Source of the DNA: GCA-001735895 sp964651385 | Lineage (GTDB): Bacteria > Pseudomonadota > Gammaproteobacteria > GCA-001735895 | DNA: 11,709 nucleotides | Assembly: GCA_964651385.1 (NCBI GenBank) | Contig: CAZYYM010000105.1 | Span: 1-11,709 of the forward strand | Direction: 5' to 3' | Shown here: in pieces, positions 6,777 to 11,709 of the stretch | Layout of the letters: every line of letters begins with the position of its first letter | Position numbering within the stretch: position 1 is the stretch's first letter | Position numbers and translations under genes: made by a program | Notes under the pieces: generated by a model | The model's database searches: none | The model's input: only the letters and a program-made list of their open reading frames with translations | What the model was told of the DNA's origin: nothing

Positions 6777-7229
6777 ATGGAAGTTATTCTTTTGGAAAAC
6801 ATTGAGAACCTGGGATCTTTGGGTGATAAAGTTGCAGTAAAGTCCGGTTTTGCGCGTAACTATCTAGTCCCGCAGGGAAAAGCGAAAATGGCGACAGCCG
6901 CCAATCTGGCTGAATTCGAAGCCATTCGCGTCGAGCTCGAAAAAACAGCTGCCGATGCGAAAGCCAAAGGTGAAACAAGGCGAGCGGCGATTACTGCGCT
7001 GGGCAATATAGAAATTACTGCGAAAGTCGGTTCAGAAGGTAAATTGTTCGGCTCTATCGGTACTATCGATATTGCTGACGCCATAACTGCGGCCGGCCAT
7101 GAAGTTGAAAAACGAGATGTTCGCCTCCCTGAAGGCGCCATTCGCAGTACCGGCGAACATCAAATCGATATACATTTGTACACCGATATCGACGTGACAG
7201 TGAATATTGTTGTTGTCGGTGAAGAATAG
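6777..7229 (+). CDS. rplI: 50S ribosomal protein L9
   Basis: A 150-residue L9, the usual length. The N-terminal rRNA-binding domain starts MEVILLENIENLGSLGDKV and continues KSGFARNYLVPQGKA, the family signature. The long connecting helix covers about 40-75 and the C-terminal domain contains KLFGSIGTIDIADAI. L9 binds 23S rRNA near the L1 stalk and affects frame maintenance. The ATG at 6777 is chosen over the in-frame ATG at 6759 because the former gives the exact family N-terminus and has GAGGA at 6766-6770, 6 nt upstream. It is the last gene of the operon, with a terminator about 35 nt after the stop. Confidence 0.97.
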   Translation: MEVILLENIENLGSLGDKVAVKSGFARNYLVPQGKAKMATAANLAEFEAIRVELEKTAADAKAKGETRRAAITALGNIEITAKVGSEGKLFGSIGTIDIADAITAAGHEVEKRDVRLPEGAIRSTGEHQIDIHLYTDIDVTVNIVVVGEE

Positions 7230-7265
7230 AGCCATCGCTTAAGTCCAACTGAAAAGTTAGAATAT

Positions 7266-7297
7266 AAAGGTCTTTACGTTTGTGGAGGCCTTTTTTT
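7266..7297 (+). terminator. Rho-independent terminator of the rpsF-rplI operon
   Basis: An 8-bp stem (AAAGGTCT at 7266-7273 with AGGCCTTT at 7286-7293, one G-T pair) and a 12-nt loop run into seven T residues (7291-7297). It ends the ribosomal operon before dnaB. Confidence 0.85.
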
Positions 7298-7418
7298 ATG
7301 GAACCAATTTTGTCAATCACCGCTAAACGCCTGTGGTTTCGATAAACTAGAATTCGGTGTCGATGTAGTTTAAATGCAGTATCATATCGACCCATAAATT
7401 CATTCGTCTATAGTCTCT

Positions 7419-8813
7419 ATGTCAGAAATAACCAGCCGCGTTACCGAATTGAGCCAACGTGTCGATGACCTTAAGGTACCGCCGCATTCGCTCGAAGCCG
7501 AGCAGTCGGTCATAGGTGGATTAATGCTGGATAATCAGGCCTGGGACAACATCGCTGATGTTGTCAATGAGCAGGATTTCTACCGTCACGACCATACCTT
7601 GATATTTCGGGCCATCAGCTCGCTGGCTGACGAAAGCCAGCCCTACGATGTTGTCACTGTATCCGAATGGCTGGGATCGCGTAACGAACTCGATTCGATT
7701 GGCGGTCTGGCCTATCTCAGTATTCTCGCGAATGACACGCCGACCGCCGTCAACGTCAAGGCTTATGCCAATATCGTGCGAGAATATTCGATATTGCGCG
7801 CGCTGATTCAGATCGGTAATGAAATTTCTGCCAGTGCTTACAATGCCGATGGCCGGTCCAGTAAGGAGCTGCTGGACGAGGCTGAACGCAAAGTGTTCCT
7901 GATAGCCGAGCAGGGTGCTGGTAACCGCGAGGGTTTCGCGGCTATTAATGACCTGCTCGGTAAAGCAGTTCAACGTGTCGAGGAAATGTATAAAAGCGGA
8001 GAAGCCCTAACAGGCATCTCCAGTGGTTTCAGTAATTTCGACGATAAAACTTCGGGGCTGCAAAAATCTGATCTAATCATCATTGCCGGTCGACCATCGA
8101 TGGGTAAAACGAGTTTCGCGATGAATCTGGCCGAAAATGCCGCTATGGGTACTGAAAATTCGGTTGCCGTCTTCAGCATGGAAATGCCGGGCGAGCAACT
8201 AGCCATACGTATGATGTCCTCACTTGGTCGCATCGATTCGCATAGCCTGCGGACCGGTAAACTTGACGATCAGGACTGGCCGAGGTTGATATCTTCGGTC
8301 AATATGCTCTCCAAAGCGAAATTATTCATCGATGACACGCCGGCTTTGTCACCTACAGAAGTCCGTGCAAGGACACGACGTTTAAAACGTGAGCACGGCC
8401 TCGATCTGGTGATTATCGATTATTTGCAATTAATGCAGGTAGGAGGCAGCACTGAAAACCGGGCGACAGAGATATCCGAAATATCGCGTTCGTTAAAGGC
8501 CCTGGCAAAAGAACTCAATATACCCGTGATTGCACTCTCACAGCTCAATCGTAGCGTAGAGCAACGGCCGGACAAACGACCTGTGATGTCAGACTTGCGT
8601 GAATCGGGTGGTATCGAACAGGATGCCGATGTAATCCTGTTTATTTATCGAGATGAAGTATATAACCCGGAAAGTAATGATAAGGGTACCGCCGAGATAT
8701 TAATCCGTAAACAGCGTAATGGTCCCATCGGTATGGTACGCCTTGCTTTTCTGGGCCAATACACCCGTTTTGAAAATCTCGCCTACGAGGACTACGGGGA
8801 AATTTTTGAATAA
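7419..8813 (+). CDS. dnaB: Replicative DNA helicase DnaB
   Basis: A 464-residue hexameric replicative helicase (E. coli 471) that unwinds DNA 5' to 3' at the replication fork. The N-terminal primase-interacting domain covers about 18-120 (PHSLEAEQSVIGGLMLDN). The RecA-like motor starts near 195 with TGISSGFSNFDDKTSGLQKSD. Walker A is GRPSMGKT at 224-231 with Lys230 and Thr231, the catalytic Glu lies in FSMEMP, and Walker B is LVIIDYLQL with Asp334. ALSQLNRSVEQRPDKRP and DLRESGGIEQDADVI complete the family motifs. No intein is present. No clear Shine-Dalgarno precedes the ATG, and the 120 nt after the rplI terminator did not yield a convincing promoter. The end overlaps the proposed alr start by 8 nt. 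Confidence 0.97.
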   Translation: MSEITSRVTELSQRVDDLKVPPHSLEAEQSVIGGLMLDNQAWDNIADVVNEQDFYRHDHTLIFRAISSLADESQPYDVVTVSEWLGSRNELDSIGGLAYLSILANDTPTAVNVKAYANIVREYSILRALIQIGNEISASAYNADGRSSKELLDEAERKVFLIAEQGAGNREGFAAINDLLGKAVQRVEEMYKSGEALTGISSGFSNFDDKTSGLQKSDLIIIAGRPSMGKTSFAMNLAENAAMGTENSVAVFSMEMPGEQLAIRMMSSLGRIDSHSLRTGKLDDQDWPRLISSVNMLSKAKLFIDDTPALSPTEVRARTRRLKREHGLDLVIIDYLQLMQVGGSTENRATEISEISRSLKALAKELNIPVIALSQLNRSVEQRPDKRPVMSDLRESGGIEQDADVILFIYRDEVYNPESNDKGTAEILIRKQRNGPIGMVRLAFLGQYTRFENLAYEDYGEIFE

Positions 8814-9912
8814 ACATGGTCTAAACCGGCACGCCTGGGCGACTATCGATTTAAACGCTATTCGTCATAACTATGGATTGCTAAAACAAATTTCAGGTAA
8901 CAAACGATTGATCGCCGTGGTCAAGGCCGATGCTTACGGCCATGGCGCGGTCGAAGTGGCGCAGGCTTTGCCCAAGGCCGACGCATTTGCTGTTGCTGCC
9001 GTCGGTGAGGCGATTGCCCTGCGTCAATCAGGAATTAAACAGAAGATACTCGTGCTCGGTGGTTTCATACGGGCCGATGAGTTACAAACCTGTATAGACC
9101 ATCAACTCGACCCGGTTATTCATCAATTCGACCATCTTGAACATTTACATCGTGCCGATAACCTCAATGGACTCCAGGTCTGGGTGAAAATTGATTCGGG
9201 AATGGGTCGCTTAGGATACCAACCCGATCGCATCGCCGAAGTACTCGACAGGCTTGACCGGCTTCCGGTGCTCGGCCCGGTACGTCTAATGACCCATCTG
9301 GCCAGCGCCGACGATGCGAACTCAAATTTTTCCGAGCAACAGCTAACTGCCATCAACGCGCTTGATTTGCATGGTTACGAATGGGGCATAGCCAATTCCG
9401 CCGGTATTCTCGGTTGGCCAGATGCTCACAATACATGGGTTCGCGCGGGTATTGCCATGTACGGTGCAAATCCCATGTCTAATCGTAAGCAGGCAATCGT
9501 CGATCTGAAGCCGGCAATGCAGATGAAAAGCCGAGTGCTCGCGGTAAATCCGCATAAGCAGGGAGACGTCATTGGCTACAGTAGTACCTTTTGTTGCCCG
9601 CACGACATGACTATCGCCGTGATTGCGGCGGGTTATGCCGATGGCTATCCGCGTTTAAAAGTGGATTCTGCACAGGTGAAAATTAACGGTCAGCTTTGTG
9701 AAATTGTCGGTCGTGTCTCTATGGACATGATCACCGTCGACGTCAGTGGCCTCCAGGCGGTAGAGGTAGGCGATGAAGTGACTTTGTTCGGCAATGATCC
9801 AGAAGCCAATGATATTGCAGATTGTTCCCAAACCATCGCCTACGAAATCTTTTGTAATGTCGGCGCTCACGTCAAACGAGAATATCTTGGCCAAAGCACG
9901 GATAATGCGTAA
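8806..9912 (+). CDS. alr: Alanine racemase
   Basis: A 368-residue fold-type III PLP enzyme that interconverts L- and D-alanine for peptidoglycan synthesis. With the TTG start, PLP-binding Lys40 lies in AVVKADAYGHGA, and the catalytic Tyr is Tyr258 in GDVIGYSSTF, the equivalent of Tyr265 in the Geobacillus enzyme. GMGRLGY, ANSAGIL, VRAGIAMYGANP, AAGYADGYPR and GRVSMDMITVDV are family signatures. No ATG gives a sensible N-terminus: the nearest upstream one, at 8719, lies deep inside dnaB. TTG at 8806 has GGGGA at 8796-8800 five nt upstream and places the conserved AWATIDLNAIRHNY near residue 10, as in relatives. Translation is probably coupled to dnaB. dnaB-alr adjacency is common in gammaproteobacteria. 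Confidence 0.95.
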   Translation: MNKHGLNRHAWATIDLNAIRHNYGLLKQISGNKRLIAVVKADAYGHGAVEVAQALPKADAFAVAAVGEAIALRQSGIKQKILVLGGFIRADELQTCIDHQLDPVIHQFDHLEHLHRADNLNGLQVWVKIDSGMGRLGYQPDRIAEVLDRLDRLPVLGPVRLMTHLASADDANSNFSEQQLTAINALDLHGYEWGIANSAGILGWPDAHNTWVRAGIAMYGANPMSNRKQAIVDLKPAMQMKSRVLAVNPHKQGDVIGYSSTFCCPHDMTIAVIAAGYADGYPRLKVDSAQVKINGQLCEIVGRVSMDMITVDVSGLQAVEVGDEVTLFGNDPEANDIADCSQTIAYEIFCNVGAHVKREYLGQSTDNA

Positions 9913-9919
9913 TTTAAAC

Positions 9920-9948
9920 TGGCAAAGCTAACCAATAATCCGTAAAAT
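9920..9948 (+). promoter_or_regulatory. Candidate promoter of tRNA-Arg
   Basis: A -10 box TAAAAT (9943-9948) lies 16 nt before the tRNA and is followed by the GC-rich discriminator CGCGCC. A weak -35 TGGCAA (9920-9925) is 17 nt upstream. The discriminator resembles those at tRNA-Leu and rpsF. Read-through from alr is also possible, because no terminator separates them. Confidence 0.5.
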
Positions 9949-9964
9949 CGCGCCTTCAAATTAT

Positions 9965-10041
9965 GCGCCTGTAGCTCAGCTGGATAGAGTACTCGGCTAC
10001 GAACCGAGCGGTCGGGAGTTCGAATCTCTCCAGGCGCGCCA
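9965..10041 (+). tRNA. tRNA-Arg(ACG)
   Basis: A 77-nt tRNA with acceptor GCGCCTG/CAGGCGC, discriminator G and encoded CCA (10039-10041). The D-arm is GCTCAGCTGGATAGAGT, the anticodon stem CTCGG/CCGAG encloses CTACGAA, and the T-arm contains GTTCGAATC. The anticodon ACG (inosine-modified at position 34) reads CGU, CGC and CGA. It marks the right end of the conserved housekeeping block; accessory DNA begins within about 50 bp of its terminator. Confidence 0.98.
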
Positions 10042-10049
10042 TATAAATC

Positions 10050-10080
10050 AAAGGCCTACGATAATACGTAGGCCTTTTTT
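10050..10080 (+). terminator. Strong Rho-independent terminator after tRNA-Arg
   Basis: A perfect 11-bp stem, AAAGGCCTACG (10050-10060) with CGTAGGCCTTT (10067-10077), encloses the 6-nt loop ATAATA and runs into six T residues (10075-10080). It lies 9 nt beyond the tRNA CCA end. Confidence 0.93.
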
Positions 10081-10092
10081 ATGGGTGGGGTA

Positions 10093-10112
10093 ACAGTATT
10101 GGCAAATTAACT
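10093..10112 (+). repeat. Left terminal inverted repeat of the IS6 element
   Basis: ACAG followed by TATTGGCAAATTAACT, inverted relative to 10900-10920 with one mismatch and one single-base gap. The GGCAAA core is similar to the TTGCAAA found in IS6-family ends. Confidence 0.7.
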
Positions 10113-10149
10113 GTCTTTTTGTGATAATTGCTGGGTGACAAAATCAACA

Positions 10150-10863
10150 ATGTATAAAAGATACCGTTTCCCTCCAGAAATAATTCAGTATGCGGTGTGG
10201 CTCTACTATAGATTCAATTTGAGCCATAGGGATGTTGAGGACTTACTGGCTCAGCGGGGGATCATAGTCAGTAGAGAATCCATTCGACTTTGGAGTAATA
10301 AATTTGGATCAAAATATGCATCCAGGTTGCGTAAAAAGCACCAGGGATACGGCGATACATTTTTCATCGATGAGGTGTTTATCAAGATTGATGGTGAGCA
10401 ACACTATCTATGGCGAGCTGTGGATCAGGAAAGCTTGCCCCATGAGCGTAGCGAATGCTGTGGGTATGGTGAAGTTGTCGATGTTTTCTTACAGAAGCGA
10501 CGCAATGCAAAGGCTGCAAAGCGATTTTTCATGAGATTGATGAGAAAACACAAAGGTGAACCAAGGAAGATTGTAACAGATAAGTTGCGCAGCTATGACG
10601 TCGCCCATCGTGATATAATACCTGAATCTATTCATGATAATGGCCAGTATGCCAACAATCGAGCTGAATTGTCTCATCAGCCGACAAGAGTCAGGGAGCG
10701 GGTTATGCGCAAATTCAAATCTATTAAACAAGCCCAGCGATTTTTGAACATTCATGCGACGGTTTTTAACCTATTCAATTTAGGGCGTCATCTGATATCT
10801 GCCAAGAATTATCGAATATTGCGGACTCGTGCGTTTACGTCCTGGCAAAATGCAGTGGTATAA
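10150..10863 (+). CDS. IS6-family DDE transposase with a 12-residue in-frame insertion
   Basis: About 237 residues (242 if the in-frame GTG at 10135 is used), close to IS26-type transposases. The N-terminal part (RFPPEIIQYAVWLYYRFNLSHRDVEDLLAQRG, cited here in overlapping pieces 6-25 and 26-40) is the helix-turn-helix domain. The DDE triad is visible: Asp74 in FFIDEVF, Asp144 in IVTDKLRSY and Glu173 in NNRAELSHQPTRVRER. Oddity: after WRAVDQ (ending at 10428) the expected D-G-E-V-V-D-V run is broken by extra residues (ESLPHERSECCGY) before GEVVDVFLQKRRNAKAAKRF. Removing 10431-10466 (36 bp) would restore DQDGEVVDV exactly. The frame stays open, so the protein could still be made; whether it is active is unknown. 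Confidence 0.9.
   Translation: MYKRYRFPPEIIQYAVWLYYRFNLSHRDVEDLLAQRGIIVSRESIRLWSNKFGSKYASRLRKKHQGYGDTFFIDEVFIKIDGEQHYLWRAVDQESLPHERSECCGYGEVVDVFLQKRRNAKAAKRFFMRLMRKHKGEPRKIVTDKLRSYDVAHRDIIPESIHDNGQYANNRAELSHQPTRVRERVMRKFKSIKQAQRFLNIHATVFNLFNLGRHLISAKNYRILRTRAFTSWQNAVV
10431..10466 (+). repeat. 36-bp in-frame insertion in the transposase, palindrome-like
   Basis: The insert starts AAGCTTGCCCC and ends CTGTGGGTA. Deleting it rejoins GATCAGGA to TGGTGAAG and gives the family sequence. CCC and GGG near its ends and CAT/ATG around the centre make an imperfect stem with the loop GAGCGTAGCGA. It encodes SLPHERSECCGY-like residues without a stop codon. The 11-mer AGCGTAGCGAA (10445-10455) recurs exactly at 11601-11611. 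That it is a small mobile repeat is inference. Confidence 0.55.
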
Positions 10864-10899
10864 AAATCAAGGTAGCATGCGTTTTATTGGGACTTAAGT

Positions 10900-10920
10900 A
10901 GTTAATTTGGCAATACCTGT
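10900..10920 (-). repeat. Right terminal inverted repeat of the IS6 element
   Basis: Reads on the minus strand ACAGGTATTGCCAAATTAACT, matching the left repeat. It ends only 4 bp before the stop codon of the hicB-like gene (10925-10927). Confidence 0.7.
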
Positions 10921-10924
10921 GTGA

Positions 10925-11254
10925 TTATTGCGCAAGTTTTGCACTAGCAATACGATTTAAACTCACACCCGATTCGGCTGCTTCAATCGCAAGATGACGA
11001 TGCACTTCAGGAGGAACTCGAACCATGAATTTGCCACTATATTTACGAGTTGATAAAGGCATAGGTAGTTCTTCTTTGCCTTTAGTCATATCTGAAATGC
11101 AATCTTTAACGACAGAACGAATGCCTTTTAACGCTTTTTCAGGAGTAGATGAAAGCCAACTAAGGCTCGGGAATTCTGCACACAAGCCTATAAACTCTTC
11201 ATCCTCATCAGACCACAATACGCGGTAAGTATATTTATCACTTTCAAGAACCAT
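10925..11254 (-). CDS. hicB: HicB-family antitoxin
   Basis: A 109-residue HicB. The N-terminal degraded RNase H-like HicB domain (KYTYRVLWSDEDEEFIGLCA, then EFPSLSWLSSTPEKALKGI) is followed by a C-terminal ribbon-helix-helix DNA-binding part (YSGKFMVRVPPEVHRHLAIE, then GVSLNRIASAKLAQ). HicB neutralises HicA and usually represses the pair's promoter. The ATG at 11254 is preferred over that at 11281 because it gives the family N-terminus and has GAGG (11261-11264) 6 nt upstream. It overlaps the end of hicA by 11 nt, which is usual for the toxin-first hicAB order. The last helix ends close to the family's normal length, and its TAA lies 4 bp from the IS6 right repeat, so slight shortening by the IS cannot be excluded. 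Confidence 0.9.
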   Translation of the reverse strand: MVLESDKYTYRVLWSDEDEEFIGLCAEFPSLSWLSSTPEKALKGIRSVVKDCISDMTKGKEELPMPLSTRKYSGKFMVRVPPEVHRHLAIEAAESGVSLNRIASAKLAQ

Positions 11255-11498
11255 GTCGCACCTCGATTTTTTCGATAGCAAGTAATACTTGCCTGACCTG
11301 GTAGGGCTTAGCTTTGCCTTTGTGGTTTTGAATATTTACACGTGGATCCCCGGGCCAGGGCGTTTTATAGACACAATGACTACTACCGCTCTGGCGTGGT
11401 TTCCCGAAATAATGTAAGCAAACCTTTTGAAGATCACTGAATTTAGCCCCTTTGGGGTTTGCTTCCATATCTTTCAAAATTTTAGCAATGCCACTCAT
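11244..11498 (-). CDS. hicA: HicA-family mRNA interferase toxin
   Basis: An 84-residue HicA with the small dsRBD-like fold. PKGAKFSDLQKVCLHYFGKP is the first half; the active-site histidine is His41 in SGSSHCVYKTPW, and DPRVNIQNHKGKAKPYQVRQ completes the family pattern. HicA cleaves mRNA and causes growth arrest unless bound by HicB. It is the upstream gene of the pair and overlaps hicB. No clear Shine-Dalgarno precedes the ATG, and the candidate -10 box lies very close to it, suggesting a leaderless or near-leaderless message. Its position about 48 bp inside a putative integron core site is typical for a cassette gene, and toxin-antitoxin pairs are common cargo of chromosomal integrons. Confidence 0.9.
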   Translation of the reverse strand: MSGIAKILKDMEANPKGAKFSDLQKVCLHYFGKPRQSGSSHCVYKTPWPGDPRVNIQNHKGKAKPYQVRQVLLAIEKIEVRHGS

Positions 11499-11504
11499 TA
11501 ATAT

Positions 11505-11532
11505 ATAGTAGCACTATTGATACTGCATTCAA
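11505..11532 (-). promoter_or_regulatory. Candidate hicAB promoter with overlapping operator-like palindrome
   Basis: On the minus strand TTGAAT (11527-11532) and TACTAT (11505-11510) are separated by 16 nt. The -10 region overlaps a perfect 5-bp inverted repeat ATAGT-AGC-ACTAT (11505-11517 on the plus strand). HicB or HicAB complexes often repress from such a position, so this is a plausible autoregulatory operator. The start of transcription would fall next to the hicA ATG. Confidence 0.45.
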
Positions 11533-11545
11533 GTGTTCTATTTAC

Positions 11546-11658
11546 ACACAACGCCGCGCTCACCCGCGCCCAAAGTGGAGGGGCTTTTGTGTTAAAGTGT
11601 AGCGTAGCGAAACACACAAAAGGCGCGGAGCTTCGGGCGTCGGCGTGCAGCGCTTTGT
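11546..11658 (-). other. Integron attC-like recombination site, interrupted at its distal core box
   Basis: Read on the minus strand, GTTGTGT (11552-11546) fits the R' core consensus GTTRRRY and lies 48 bp before hicA. GCGCTCAC (11556-11563, plus strand) pairs with GTG-C-AGCGC (11645-11653) and CCGCGCCC (11564-11571) pairs with GGGCG-T-CGG (11635-11643). The unpaired C, T and C bases all lie on the same strand, like the extrahelical bases of attC. A central stem CTTTTGTGT/ACACAAAAG (11584-11592, 11614-11622) gives a long VCR-like arm of about 113 bp. The far core box (AAC of R'') is cut short after TTTGT, where a group II intron seems to begin. The call rests on structure and consensus, not on a search. 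Confidence 0.68.
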
Positions 11659-11709
11659 GTACGCCCAGCATGGGCATGAACTAATGGGGTGTAAGTCCCC
11701 CGTAGGAAG
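11659..11709 (+). mobile_element. 5' end of a group II intron (truncated by the window)
   Basis: From about 11659 the sequence reads GTACGCCCAGC, close to the group II 5' consensus GUGYG and to the known Ll.LtrB start GUGCGCCCAG. It then forms short hairpins GCCC-AGCAT-GGGC (11663-11675) and GGGG-TGTAAGT-CCCC (11686-11700), the usual beginning of domain I. The first base is uncertain by two positions (GTGTACG is also possible). The intron-encoded reverse transcriptase/maturase should lie beyond the window. Its position in the attC core box, reading opposite to the cassette gene, fits group IIC-attC introns. Confidence 0.6.

Larger units (their letters stand above)
10093..10920 (+). mobile_element. 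IS6-family insertion sequence
   Basis: One transposase gene is flanked by terminal inverted repeats. The left repeat contains TATTGGCAAATTAACT (10097-10112); the reverse complement of the right repeat (10900-10915) is TATTGCCAAATTAACT, 15 of 16 identical, with ACAG preceding each in nearly the same place. The size of about 830 bp fits IS6 elements. The exact outer tips are uncertain by a few bases. No 8-bp target duplication was seen, which fits an old insertion or an adjacent deletion. It sits between the tRNA-Arg terminator and the 3' end of the hicB-like gene. Confidence 0.8.

Noticed and set aside
7298..7418. dnaB promoter (TTGTCA at 7310-7315 with GATAAACT around 7341)
   Set aside because: The spacing between the boxes is about 27 nt, too long for a normal sigma70 promoter.
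10081..10930. 8-bp target-site duplication around the IS6 element
   Set aside because: Flanking octamers at several possible element tips were compared and none matched.
11571..11709. Retron or CRISPR-type repeat array at the right end
   Set aside because: There is one large palindrome and not a series of repeats, no reverse transcriptase is in the window, and the start of the last 50 bases fits a group II intron better than a retron msr.

Overview
The window looks like chromosomal DNA of a non-enteric gammaproteobacterium. It carries the block tRNA-Leu, rnr, rlmB, rpsF, rpsR, a DUF2232 membrane protein gene, rplI, dnaB, alr. From memory this is the gene order of Pseudomonas and related gammaproteobacteria; enterics instead have priB between rpsF and rpsR and lack the DUF2232 gene. 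The species cannot be named from the sequence alone.

Left edge (1-1777): one end of an integrated genetic element. A P4-type tyrosine integrase on the minus strand starts about 190 bp from the 3' end of a tRNA-Leu(CAG) gene and converges on a small AlpA-type regulator. The tRNA 3' end is the probable attachment site, and the element continues leftward out of the window. The 187 bp between integrase and tRNA holds several inverted repeats.

Core (1778-10080): tRNA-Leu has a near-consensus promoter and is divergent from the plus-strand housekeeping genes. RNase R and the 23S rRNA methyltransferase RlmB overlap by 4 nt. A promoter with a GC-rich discriminator then precedes the S6-S18-DUF2232-L9 ribosomal operon, which ends at a hairpin/T-run terminator. 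The DnaB helicase and alanine racemase genes overlap by 8 nt if alr starts at a TTG codon. tRNA-Arg(ACG) follows, closed by a perfect 11-bp terminator stem.

Right edge (10081-11709): accessory DNA. An IS6-family insertion sequence lies just after the tRNA-Arg terminator; its transposase carries a 36-bp in-frame insertion beside the catalytic core. It abuts the 3' end of a minus-strand hicA-hicB toxin-antitoxin pair. Upstream of hicA is a long imperfect palindrome with the layout of an integron attC site on the minus strand. It appears to be interrupted in its distal core box by the 5' end of a group II intron on the plus strand. The most economical reading is a HicAB gene cassette of a chromosomal (or stray) integron, with the intron in the attC site on one side and the IS where the cassette's own attC should be on the other. 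The cassette and intron readings rest on structure seen by eye and on memory of family consensus, not on a database search.
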